Assembly (NCBI GenBank): GCA_000750105.3
Contig: JPHH03000018.1
Coordinates: 124,001-188,000 of the forward strand
Direction: 5' to 3'
Source of the DNA: Tolypocladium sp. Sup5 PDA-1
Taxonomy: Eukaryota > Ascomycota > Sordariomycetes > Hypocreales > Ophiocordycipitaceae
Length of the DNA stretch: 64,000 bases
In this document: positions 42,142 through 51,512 of the stretch, in pieces
Numbering within the stretch: the stretch's first letter is position 1
Layout of the letters: every line of letters starts with the position of its first letter
The notes under the pieces: generated by a model
What the model was told of the DNA's origin: nothing
Database searches by the model: none
What the model saw: the letters and a program-made list of their open reading frames with translations, nothing else
Translations under genes and position numbers: made by a program

Positions 42142-44238
42142 TCATTGACGGGCGGGTTTGTATGTAGAAGAACTCATGACAGGTTGAGAATCATCGCCAC
42201 GGTAATGCATGTTCAACGACCGCAGGACTGATGTATTAGAGCCGTTGGGAGGCCCATGAGGTGTCGGGCCAGTGCCATTTGAGTATCGCAACCCGTTGTT
42301 GTCTTCCAGGAGAGGCTCGGCCTTGCCTCGTGTCCCATTGCCTCTAGCGGTAGCGGACAAAGCATCCAGTTCCGCAGTCCTGGTGAGCTGGGCCTGAGAC
42401 TGCAGGAATGAGGTTCGATCATCGGTCATGTATTGGTATCGAGCATCAGGGTTCTCGCGGAAGAAGGTGAACAGCGTCGATATCATTACCATAAGTAATA
42501 AGGCGAGCGAGAAAGCGGCATTCAAGACGAAGAAGATGACACCAGCAACGCCAACGGCCAGCATCGGCGCTCGGAAAATGTTGGAGAAAATCAGAAGGAA
42601 AATCGCGTTTAGGAAGTTAACAACGCAGATGGCGATATTGAACGAATTGGTGCTCTTATCCATCCATGGCCGAAGAATTGAAGCTGCAGCCAGAGCAATG
42701 GCCTCAATAACAACAAACCCAACGGCCTGGGCAGTGCTGTTCTGCTGGCCAAAGGCAACCAGAGCGCCCTTGATAAAGTAGTATCCTAGGGTCGGAGCGA
42801 TAAAGTAGTATGAAGACGCTCGGAATTGAACGTAAAGGGGGCCCCAGTGGTTAAACACCCGCGGGTCCGAGAATAAGATGTAGGCCAGGTTGCCATGAAG
42901 TGCAAGGGACCGGCGAGCGAGTTGAATAATCTTAAAGACGCCCCAGGCGAGAGTAGAGGACATGCCAAGCAACCAGATGACAGCAATGGAAACCTCTGCC
43001 GGGGAGTCTTTTTGTGTCAACTCCCATAAACAGAGAATGACGGTCAGGGGGAAGCCAATAAGGTAAAGTCGATACAGAATACCCTTGAGGACGACGACCC
43101 AGTTCCTGCGAAAATCGACGAATCGGCTGTCATTCATCCATTTTCTTGTGACGGCAAGCTCACAAATTCCCTTGAAGGCCGCGACGCTGAGAGCAGTTAT
43201 GGCAACCAAAATGCAGAAGAACACCAAGCTAGTCATGAAGAGGTTCGTCGTCTCGATCCCGGCTCTGAACGCTGCACGCTGAATACCAAAGACGACGTAG
43301 CTTCCGGAGCCTGTCGTGATATTGGACCGCTTCATGGCCGACCTGGGGGCGATTCCCATGCCTCGCTTGAAATGGCCAAGTGCAGACTCGGCAAGTCCAA
43401 GGCTTCGTTTTTGAACTTGCACTGAAACGGTGGTGAGAGAGTCGAATATCGAAGACGGCGCTCCACCCGTCGCGCGCTGATACCATGTGAAGATATCTTG
43501 CATAAACCCAACACGAATTATGCCCATGGCCCACTGGAAGTTTTGAGTCCATCCTTGAGCGATTGGAGGCAGAGGCACCCCGTTGAGGCCGACGATGGCC
43601 TGTGCCTGGAAGTAGCTGAAGACGGAGAGCGAGTTGGCAGCGATGTGAGCAGCGGCATTAAAATGCCCGAGTCCGCTGATGACAGCGGAGGAAACCAGCA
43701 CCAGGCCAGTTACTATGGCAGTTGCCCACTTGACGCCGTCCACGTTGACGCTTTTGCCGTTGGAAATGTTGGCTTCCATGCAGGCGATGCTTTCGCCAGT
43801 GCTGGTCAAGTTGACGTGCACCCGAACAACAGCATCCAAGTCAGGAATGCTGTAAGCAATACCTGGGATCTTCTCCGCAGCCTCCTTGGGGACAGGTATG
43901 TTGAAAGGAGTGTTCATCTTTCCAGGGACCATAGGGCAGAGGCCAGGAAGATGCAAGTCGCAAGGGTTAACGATCTGGCGAATGAATTCGTATCCATACA
44001 CCGATATGGACAGCTGGAACACGACCTTGGCCTGGACTGACGATGTAGCCACAAGCTGAATATCGGCGCTTCCATTGACGGGGGTGTAGACGACGTTGAA
44101 GAGACTGGCTGTGAACATCGAGTTTTGTTGACAAGAGTTGAGGGAGGTGGACAAGAGCATCTTCTCCGCTGACCCGAGTGACGGCATCATCGTCGCCGCG
44201 GAGAGAGCCACAAGCCGCGGGTTGAAGTATCGCCGCAT
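42142..44238 (-). CDS. TRP-like / Flc-family membrane protein (ML-like domain plus TRP domain)
   Basis: Single exon, 698 residues. An N-terminal signal peptide ending near LGSAEK precedes a lumenal or extracellular ML-like lipid-binding domain of about 150 residues (Cys at CQQN, PCDLHLPGLCP and IACMEANIS). About nine hydrophobic helices follow from residue 176 onward, including ATAIVTGLVLVSSAVISGLGH, LVFFCILVAITALSVAAF, GILYRLYLIGFPLTVILC, VIWLLGMSSTLAWGVF, an APTLGYYFIKGALVAFG segment and the paired helices near INIAICVVNFLNAIFLLIFS. This is the fungal TRP/flavin carrier (Flc1-3, Pkd2, TrpE1) layout. Relatives act in FAD import into the ER, cell-wall integrity and calcium signalling. The polar C-terminal tail (about 90 residues) is cytosolic. 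Which role applies is unknown. Confidence 0.9.
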   Translation of the reverse strand: MRRYFNPRLVALSAATMMPSLGSAEKMLLSTSLNSCQQNSMFTASLFNVVYTPVNGSADIQLVATSSVQAKVVFQLSISVYGYEFIRQIVNPCDLHLPGLCPMVPGKMNTPFNIPVPKEAAEKIPGIAYSIPDLDAVVRVHVNLTSTGESIACMEANISNGKSVNVDGVKWATAIVTGLVLVSSAVISGLGHFNAAAHIAANSLSVFSYFQAQAIVGLNGVPLPPIAQGWTQNFQWAMGIIRVGFMQDIFTWYQRATGGAPSSIFDSLTTVSVQVQKRSLGLAESALGHFKRGMGIAPRSAMKRSNITTGSGSYVVFGIQRAAFRAGIETTNLFMTSLVFFCILVAITALSVAAFKGICELAVTRKWMNDSRFVDFRRNWVVVLKGILYRLYLIGFPLTVILCLWELTQKDSPAEVSIAVIWLLGMSSTLAWGVFKIIQLARRSLALHGNLAYILFSDPRVFNHWGPLYVQFRASSYYFIAPTLGYYFIKGALVAFGQQNSTAQAVGFVVIEAIALAAASILRPWMDKSTNSFNIAICVVNFLNAIFLLIFSNIFRAPMLAVGVAGVIFFVLNAAFSLALLLMVMISTLFTFFRENPDARYQYMTDDRTSFLQSQAQLTRTAELDALSATARGNGTRGKAEPLLEDNNGLRYSNGTGPTPHGPPNGSNTSVLRSLNMHYRGDDSQPVMSSSTYKPARQ

Positions 44239-46599
44239 GGTGTCTGTAGTCTCTTTGTTTCGGTCGATCCGTCGGTGTCTCTTTGGGTTTGTGTCTTGTT
44301 GCCGTGCGCGAACAAGACCCTATTGCGAAGTTGAGTCGATAAGTCGAGGGTAAGGATGGCAACCGCGCGCTGCCGAGCTCGAATTCGCCCTATTTTTGGG
44401 GGTATACTTCTTCGTTGCTTTCGTTTCGTAGCGTTCGGCGGTAGGGACGACGACATGCCACGGTCGCCAAAAGAGCAAAGGAAGAGACAGGGCGCTCCTC
44501 GTAGGTCATCCAACCCGGAAACCACAATGCACGTGCTTCGTACGTAGTGACCGAAAGCACGGGCATGGAGTAGTAGCCCATACGGGCCGCGGAGATATTA
44601 TAAGCAGGGCGGAACTGCCCGTACCGATTTGTGCCAAATTGTACTCCGTAGAGATACGAACTTGTAATACGACGAGGATGGCCATTGCCCCGGATTCAAC
44701 CCGGAGGTTGGGTCACACGCATGCTAGAAGTGCGTGCCAACCCACGATCTCTACACCAGATCCGCTTGCACAGCCACCAATGCACCATGGCCTCTATTAG
44801 GCCGATGTGTTTCAGGTGCGTGTTGGGTTCGTAGCCGGCCATTCAGGTTGGTAAGGGAGGCTTAGCCACGAGGTAGACCGTAGCGGGTAGGTAGAGTGGA
44901 GGTTCTTCAGGGGGAAATACGGCACAATTTCACGACAACAGGAGGCGCGTTGCCCGTGGATGACGCCAAGATGCTGCACCGCGCGCTGTTCCGCCTGTAA
45001 TGCCAGCACCACCGAGGCTGGTTTTTTTCTCTCTCTTGTTTGCTCGGGGACTCACGGCCCTTTAATGAGGCGCAGCAAAATACGCCGCAGTAATAAACGC
45101 AGTCCCCTTTGTTGGCTCCAAGATTAACTGGTCACAAGAATGTCGCCGTGGATCATTTGTGTAACGGGGCTGTGTCCAAGACATCTTATTAGCGCCAACC
45201 GTGGTTCAGTGTGCCCTGTGAAGACCGATCAGCGGGGCACCATAAATAACGGTACTTTTAAAGAAAGGAGGCAACTAATAAGCTTAAGTTATCACAACTC
45301 AGTCCGTATCCGTAGGGGCGCCCTGAACCGCCGAGACTTGCAGTAAGACCATTCTTCCGTCGATGCTCGGTAACTCAACGCCGATTGTCGAGACAATTCT
45401 ATCGGGAGCGACAACACTTTGTACAGGCGCACTGATTGCTGGTACCGATTGATCAGTCCTCTTCTACCCCTAAGGAGAGGTTTTATATCCTTTGTGCTTG
45501 TGCAATGGATGACGCTGCCCAATGCACCGCCAAGGTTCAGCATGGCCCTTCCCTGGATCCAAGAGTCAGGAGGTTTGATAGGTGGCACGGGCTATGACAG
45601 GCCGCTGCAGCATTGTCACATCATCTCACATGCTAATTACTCCGTACGGAGTATGTGAGTTGTGACAGCCCATGACCCATATTGCTGAGGGGAACGCATC
45701 TCTACATCAGACGGCAACCTGAGGCTTCTATCCCATCCACTGGTGGATTGCTCACCCGCGCTGGGGTGAATTCCTAAATCCTCGTCCGTCATCCTGTCTG
45801 TCCGTATCCCATAACGGCGCTGTGAACTACGATGCTCACGTTCGTTTTCTCATGTGGAGGCGGCCATTACGCCACGGCGGAGCAGCCCGCTGCCAATCTT
45901 GACCGGGGAATATCGACCTATCACCGTGCTCTTCCTCGCGCCAGACCAGTCAGTTGATTCAACATGGCTCCAAGTTGAAAAACTCACACGTTGGAGAGCG
46001 ACGACGTGTTCAACGAGACCTTTTGGAAGCATATAATTTTCTGTCTAGGTTCCCGGCGGCAACATTGGACGTTGCATCTTTGGATGGCATAACGCAGGGG
46101 CCAGAACAGAAAGCGTGTCAGGGCACCCTCGCACTTCCTTGGCGCGAGAGGGTCACAACGGAACTGTAAGTCATCCCCATGTGGTCCTCAATACCTAAAG
46201 TGCAGTGCCAGTCCCAACCTCGGGAAAGAAATACGATTCGAAACCCGCGAATGCATATTCCCGCCACAATGGAGCTAACAACAATGCAATTCGCAACTTG
46301 GCAAGCCCTTCTTCCGTGAATGCTGATTTCGGTAATATTGGCGTTGAGAGCGTGAAGTTTGCACGGAATGGCACCCCGCTAATACAGACCAGACCCTACG
46401 TTCCGGTCCTTACCATCCTCATGGTTCCGCCCTTACAAACTCTGCAGGCTTTACGATGACCCTAGCGTGGCGTTTATGTTTGGGGTTACGAATGATGGGT
46501 GCCGTCCGCCCACGTAGGTGCCTGTGAGGCTGTGACAGATGCCGTTGAGGCTTTGTGCGACATTGGGTTGCGACCGACTCTATCAGGAAGATTCCAAGA
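44239..46599. other. Intergenic, about 2.4 kb
   Basis: The left end is the TRP-like promoter. GCTTCGTACG (about 44535) and TACTCCGTA (44642-44650) belong to the dispersed motif family. From about 45850 rightward, plus-strand frames may be the decayed N-terminal part of the amidase relic, but similarity is too weak to include. Confidence 0.4.
45638..45653. repeat. 16-bp perfect palindrome TACTCCGTACGGAGTA
   Basis: A perfect inverted repeat of the dispersed motif, extended by flanking CTCACAT (45625-45631) and ATGTGAG (45653-45659), so the whole 35-bp site is a nested hairpin. It could be a protein-binding site or a small element footprint. Confidence 0.7.
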
Positions 46600-48100
46600 A
46601 GATGCAAGCGACCTGATTCATGTTCCATGACGGTTGTATTTCGAGCCCTCGAACCATGAAGTCCATTACGGGGCAAGCACGTTGCCGTGAAGGACGTCTA
46701 TCATCTAGCCGTCACCCCAACCAGCGCCTCCAGGCGCGACTTCCAGGCCTTTTCAGGCAGTGAAGCAGACATCGAATAGGGTCACAAGATTGCTTAAAGC
46801 TGGAGCATAATTGTGGGCAAAACCAAGACTATTCAATTTGAACCCGGAGAACAAGCTCGTGACCGGGTTGACTGCCAATGCCCCTTCAATCCTCGTGGTG
46901 ATGGCTATCTTGAGCCTGATGGGAGTAGCACTGGTAGTGCGGTATCTGTAGCTGCATATGCATGGCTGGGCTATGGCATTGGAACCGATAGTATGGTTAC
47001 GCAGCTCAGATGCCAGTCTCTCTCTGACAAGATACCAGCTCTGGACAGTATGATCAGCCCGGCCGCAAGCCAAGGCATCTTTGGCATCCGTCCAACCTAT
47101 GGCAAATCAGATCTCGGCGGCATCATCCCAGTGTCATCGTAGGAACAACGAGCCCCTAGCTCTGAGGTCAGGCCGAACCCTTCACAGGCACCTAGACACT
47201 GCAGGATTGTTCGCATGGTCAATCACCGCTTTCCGAACCTTTGGCATGTCTTGGTATGGCGGCCAAGACTTGAGCCAGGTAAATGTTCGTGGCAGATTCA
47301 TACCGTGCATTAATAGCTGACAGTGCTTGCCCAAGAAGCCAACACGGTTACTGTATGCAACTGAGGAATTCGACAAGGTCCCGCTCGATGCTCGGCTCAA
47401 AGGGGATTCATTCGTCGAAATATTGAAAAGGCGTTGGGACGACCGAAAGAGCCCTTTGACGTGTCCATGGTCTGGAAGGAGAAGGTTGAAGGTGACCAGG
47501 AGGAATCGTTGTCAGAGTCCCTTGCTGCAGTGAGTACTGCCTGGTTTCTTGCAAGCCAAGGACCTCTTAATTCGCGGTAGACACTCGCACACATCCAGCT
47601 CTTCGACTGCTATCACAACAACCTGCGGTTCCAAAAGATGTTCAAGGAAAGGAATGGCCGAGAGCCGTATGCAAAACTGATGATTAGATTCAAGTGGTGA
47701 CTGTCTCGTTGTCTGACTCTGGCAGACTGATAACAAGGGTAGGGGCCTTGTATCTCGACTGTCTTTAGGGAGGTAAGGGGCTGCATATGGACAATAGGAA
47801 ACTTGCCGTAAGTTCTGCGCGATCATGTCTTTGAGAAAAGTACAAGTCTGGTCCTTCCATGTGGGGATCCACGGCCACGTTACCGGGACGTGTATGATCC
47901 GTAAGTGTATAACTGACAGGGTGGTTTGCATTGCCTGTACTCATACTTTGCCAGGCCGCCGGAACAAAGCGGGCTTTTGCTACAGGGATTTGGATTTGGT
48001 CGAGATCTAAACTCCTTTCATAGGTGGACGTCTACAAATCATCATACCGGGTATAGAAGGAATCTTTAAGTGTCTGTTATGAACGCTTGCTAGTAGTCCG
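46600..48100 (+). pseudogene. Decayed amidase (amidase-signature family)
   Basis: In linked plus-strand frames the translation follows the fungal amidase-signature enzymes with an N-terminal Arp1-like region: GKHVAVKDVYHLA (46670 on; the Lys of the Ser-Ser-Lys triad), IIVGKTKTIQFEPGEQA, CPFNPRGDGYLEPDGSSTGSAV (Ser-rich signature with changes), GIFGIRPTYGKSDLGGIIPVS, LDTAGLFAWSITAFRTFGMSWYGG, KPTRLLYATEEFDKVP, QEESLSESLAA, NGREPYAKLMIRF and QGFGFGRDLNSF near 48000. Lesions include in-frame stops (after SEADIE near 46758 and others), frame changes near 47140, 47400 and 47500, and replacement of the GSDTGGSIR core by GTDSMVTQLR, which removes the catalytic cis-Ser. No complete frame can be built, so it is a pseudogene. 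It may start further left near 45850. Confidence 0.8.
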
Positions 48101-48551
48101 TTTCCAAAGTTGCCTCGGTTGGTTGGGAGTCTCCCGTTACTCATAGAATACTGGAAGAGTCAGTATCGGTATCATTCATTGGAGCCCAAGGTATGTATAG
48201 CCCCCCTACGTTTGCGTTCTTGGATACACATTCGTCTCAGGCACGGACAGTACAATTTTCGAGTTTGCAGAACGAGTCCTCCGTGAGAGCAGCAGGCCGA
48301 TGGAAGTTCGTGCAGGGCCAATGATGTTTTAATTTCGCAAGTATAGGGTTTCGCACTGGTTCATTTGAGTATCGGAGGAGAAATTTTTCTCTATACGCAC
48401 AGAAAATCCACCGGCAAGCCAAGTCCGTTGCATCAACCCTTCATCATGACCCAAGCCAGCGTGTGCCACAAGAACACCCACGCCACAGAACTCCCATCGA
48501 AACACAACGTACTGTACGAACGAGTGCGAGATCGCCCCATTTCCGCAGATT
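48101..48551. other. Intergenic, 451 bp
   Basis: Tail of the amidase relic and 3' flank of the Zn2Cys6 gene. Nothing else seen. Confidence 0.45.
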
Positions 48552-50882
48552 CTATGAGGCGCTGTCCCAATTCGCCCAGCTGCCACCAACACCAGCATCT
48601 TCCACTCCCGAACGCCTGATCAGGTTGTCAAAAAACGCCATGTCTACACCTTGGAATGCCCAGTCATCTACCCCTGCGGTCAGGCCGGGGTACAAGTACT
48701 GCTGCTGCAGGGCGTCATTGATGGCGCTCGGGAACTGCGGCGCAAACGGCTGCTGCGCCTGCAGTCCGGGCAGCTGTTCTGCTTGGGAAGAGGCCTGTGT
48801 GACCTGCTGCGGCTGCTGAGGAATGAGCGGTATCTCCGACGCGACGTCATCAAACGGGGGCCGCGATGAAGCGACTGCATGGGTCTGCCCAGGCCACTGC
48901 GGCATTGGCGGTGGTGTAGTAGCGCGCGGAGGCCCTTCCATGGAGACGAGACCCTCGCGGCTGATCATGACGGTGCCAAAGTACGGGATACCGATCCGGA
49001 GGAACTGCCCATCGTCCGTCGCCAAGTCGGGGTGTAGCTCCGTCATGGCCGCCGCCGCGGAAAAGTTGTCCTGGTACATCTTGCCCTCAGCAGCGTCCGT
49101 CTCAAAGGCCAGTAGACTCTTCAGCAAGCTCGAGCTGCGCTCGCTAAGGACGTCGGTGCTGAGCTTTGCGACACACTCCATATTTTCGAGCACCTGTTCT
49201 ATCATCGCTCGGTCGCTGTTTCTCTGATGCGCGAGCACGTTGATTCCCGCGACGCCCGCTCCGTCCCGCTGCTGCTGCCACTGCTTGCGGTGCCCGTCGA
49301 GGTGCGCCATAACCAGCGTCATGGCGGCTATGAGCGCGAAGAAATCAACGGCTCGGCAGGAAAAGGCCACGCGGTTGAAGGACCGGAACATGATGAAGCG
49401 CGTTAGCAGCTCGCGCGACGCATTGGCGCTTGCTAGCTTGCTGTGGTCATACTTGACTGCATCGGGGGTTTGCGATCGTAGCATGTAGGGGAGGTGCAGC
49501 AGGTTGAGCAGGTTGAAATAGAGCATCTGATCGAGCAGGCGAATTGTCTCCCAGAAAGTCTTGTCCGGGTCGCGTACCACGCTGGCGAGGTTGGGAACCA
49601 GCCACCACTTGCTTGGCATCTCGTTTCCGGCCTTTTGAAGCTCGTCGTCTATTTCTTGCAAGATCGTTAAGTCGTCCATGACGGCAGGGTCTGATCCTTC
49701 GTTACGCTCGAGGATGCGCGATGCGATGACGGACTGCTTGCGCTCGAACCTGCCCTCAGGGGTGTCGTTTGCGAGGGCGGCCTCGGACACCATGGAGACG
49801 TCCAAAGAGCCCTGTGGCAGGCCTAGCATCAAGCACAGCTGTCGGTCGGTGCAAACGATCCGGAACCAGAAGTAACTCGGATATACAGGCTGGCTTGGGT
49901 CGATGACCTTGAGTGGTTGTTGAATGCCGCTGCGATGAAGGCCCATCAATTGTGCAACCAACATGGCGCGTCTGCAGGCGAACCATGCACGTCGAAGGTG
50001 GCCGCTGTTGGCCTCGAACATGGATTCGAGCATGATGCATTCGAGCCCCTCGACGGAGTCCAGAAATTCGTCCTTGTCGGTTACCAGGCTAATTGCCGTG
50101 TCGGCGAGCCGGCGCATCAACTGGCGCGGCGGCTCCGATAGGCGACGGATCTCCTCGGCGTGGAGCTCCGGGTGTGCAAACTGCAGACAAGTGGCTAGGA
50201 TAAGCAAGTACTTGGCAAGCAGAACCGGATGGGTTCTTGTTGAGGGTATTTCGGGCAAGTTTCCCTTGCCGCCTCCAGGTCTTTGGGCCAGCACGGGGTA
50301 AGGATGGGTCATGAGTTTGTGGAACGAGACGTCGATGCCTGCCTTGATCATCAACTGGATGTCCTCGCGGGGCGGCAGGGCAGCGTGCAGAGCGGCCGAG
50401 ATGGTTTCGTACTGGGTGCCTCCGGAACAAGTGTCCGTTGTTAGAGGTGTAAGAGACTCGGGTGTCGGCATCACGGACGACGAGCACAATCCCGGGACGG
50501 TGATGCCCGTGTTCGATTCCGGATCCCCACTCGAGGCGGAGCCGATGCCCCCGTTGCTGACTTTCTTGACCAACTGCTCGACAAGGGCCTCGACGCGCAC
50601 GATACGGTCCCCCATGTGCCGGCCGCGATCTCCCGTCGAAGATGCAGCTACGGCCACGTCCTCGGGATACTTCTGGCTGACGCAGGTCGTGCCGCGCCTC
50701 CGGCATGGGAGACAGACCGAGTCCGACGGCATCGAAAACGAGCACCGCATCTTGCGCCGCTTGCATTCCCAGCAGCTGCGTGTGCCCTTGCGGATCTTGC
50801 GCCCCTTCGCCTCCGAGTCGACGCCCTGCCCCGGGTCTGGGGGTTCACGCGCCGCATTCGGGGCGGCGCCGGTTCTCGGCAT
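48552..50882 (-). CDS. Zn2Cys6 transcription factor with fungal-specific domain
   Basis: Single exon, 776 residues. The N-terminal cluster has Cys37, 40, 47, 57, 60 and 67 (CX2CX6CX9CX2CX6C; CWECKRRKMRC and CLPCRRRGTTC) preceded by a basic stretch (KGRKIRKGTR). A leucine-zipper-like linker (IVRVEALVEQLVKKV) may allow dimerisation. The middle-homology region runs from about residue 230 to 560 with HPVLLAKYLLILATCLQF, GLECIMLESMFEANSGHLRRAWFACRRAMLVAQLMGLHRSG, YPSYFWFRIVCTDRQLCLMLGLPQGS and NLLNLLHLPYMLRSQTPDAVKYDHSK. The C-terminus is rich in Pro, Gln and Ala, a likely activation region. It lies 630 bp downstream of the PDR transporter on the same strand, so regulating that transporter is possible but not shown. 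Confidence 0.93.
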   Translation of the reverse strand: MPRTGAAPNAAREPPDPGQGVDSEAKGRKIRKGTRSCWECKRRKMRCSFSMPSDSVCLPCRRRGTTCVSQKYPEDVAVAASSTGDRGRHMGDRIVRVEALVEQLVKKVSNGGIGSASSGDPESNTGITVPGLCSSSVMPTPESLTPLTTDTCSGGTQYETISAALHAALPPREDIQLMIKAGIDVSFHKLMTHPYPVLAQRPGGGKGNLPEIPSTRTHPVLLAKYLLILATCLQFAHPELHAEEIRRLSEPPRQLMRRLADTAISLVTDKDEFLDSVEGLECIMLESMFEANSGHLRRAWFACRRAMLVAQLMGLHRSGIQQPLKVIDPSQPVYPSYFWFRIVCTDRQLCLMLGLPQGSLDVSMVSEAALANDTPEGRFERKQSVIASRILERNEGSDPAVMDDLTILQEIDDELQKAGNEMPSKWWLVPNLASVVRDPDKTFWETIRLLDQMLYFNLLNLLHLPYMLRSQTPDAVKYDHSKLASANASRELLTRFIMFRSFNRVAFSCRAVDFFALIAAMTLVMAHLDGHRKQWQQQRDGAGVAGINVLAHQRNSDRAMIEQVLENMECVAKLSTDVLSERSSSLLKSLLAFETDAAEGKMYQDNFSAAAAMTELHPDLATDDGQFLRIGIPYFGTVMISREGLVSMEGPPRATTPPPMPQWPGQTHAVASSRPPFDDVASEIPLIPQQPQQVTQASSQAEQLPGLQAQQPFAPQFPSAINDALQQQYLYPGLTAGVDDWAFQGVDMAFFDNLIRRSGVEDAGVGGSWANWDSAS

Positions 50883-51512
50883 CGTTGCGAAGCGTTACGC
50901 AACCCGGCCACAGGCCTAGTCACCTGATTGGTAATGACCCGTCTGGTCGCTGAATGGCTCGATAAAGTGCGTGGTGCAGCAATGACAAGTTCCGGCGCGG
51001 CGGAACGTGTGCGACTGAGGTGAGTCTGCGCTTTGACACGTGAGTGATGGGAAACGGCGATGTTGTTAGCGATACGGATATCGAGGGCTGGGATGTCAAG
51101 GTTGCAGACCTCCACTGCTCCTTCCGCCGAAACGGCGGACGAAAGGGCGCCACTGTCCTGCCAAGTGGGGTACAAAAGGATGATGGGTCTAGCCCCCAGC
51201 CAATAGAATTGCGCTCACCCGTCTCGGCGTTCCCTAATCGGTAATCGGCATGGAAGTTGATGCCAACACCTCGCACTCAAGGAAAGATTGCTGATTACTC
51301 CTTCTCGTAAGCTGCTAGCTATGTAGTATTTATCCAGTCCGGATCAAGCATTACAGGTGAGGCAATTACACAACGGCCTCGTACACGGGCGAATGAAGAG
51401 CGGAGGTTCTATTTTCGCTAGTATACACTGTTCTCACGGAGATGAGTCCTCTACACGGCCAATATCTACGAGCGTGGATAGTATAGCTGAGTTGAGTAGC
51501 GTTCGGCCCTGC
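50883..51512. other. Intergenic, 630 bp
   Basis: Promoter of the Zn2Cys6 gene and 3' flank of the ABC transporter gene. No other feature. Confidence 0.5.

Noticed and set aside
44690..44780. Sequence resembling a tRNA T-arm (GGATTCAACCC)
   Set aside because: No matching D-arm, anticodon stem or acceptor stem could be paired.
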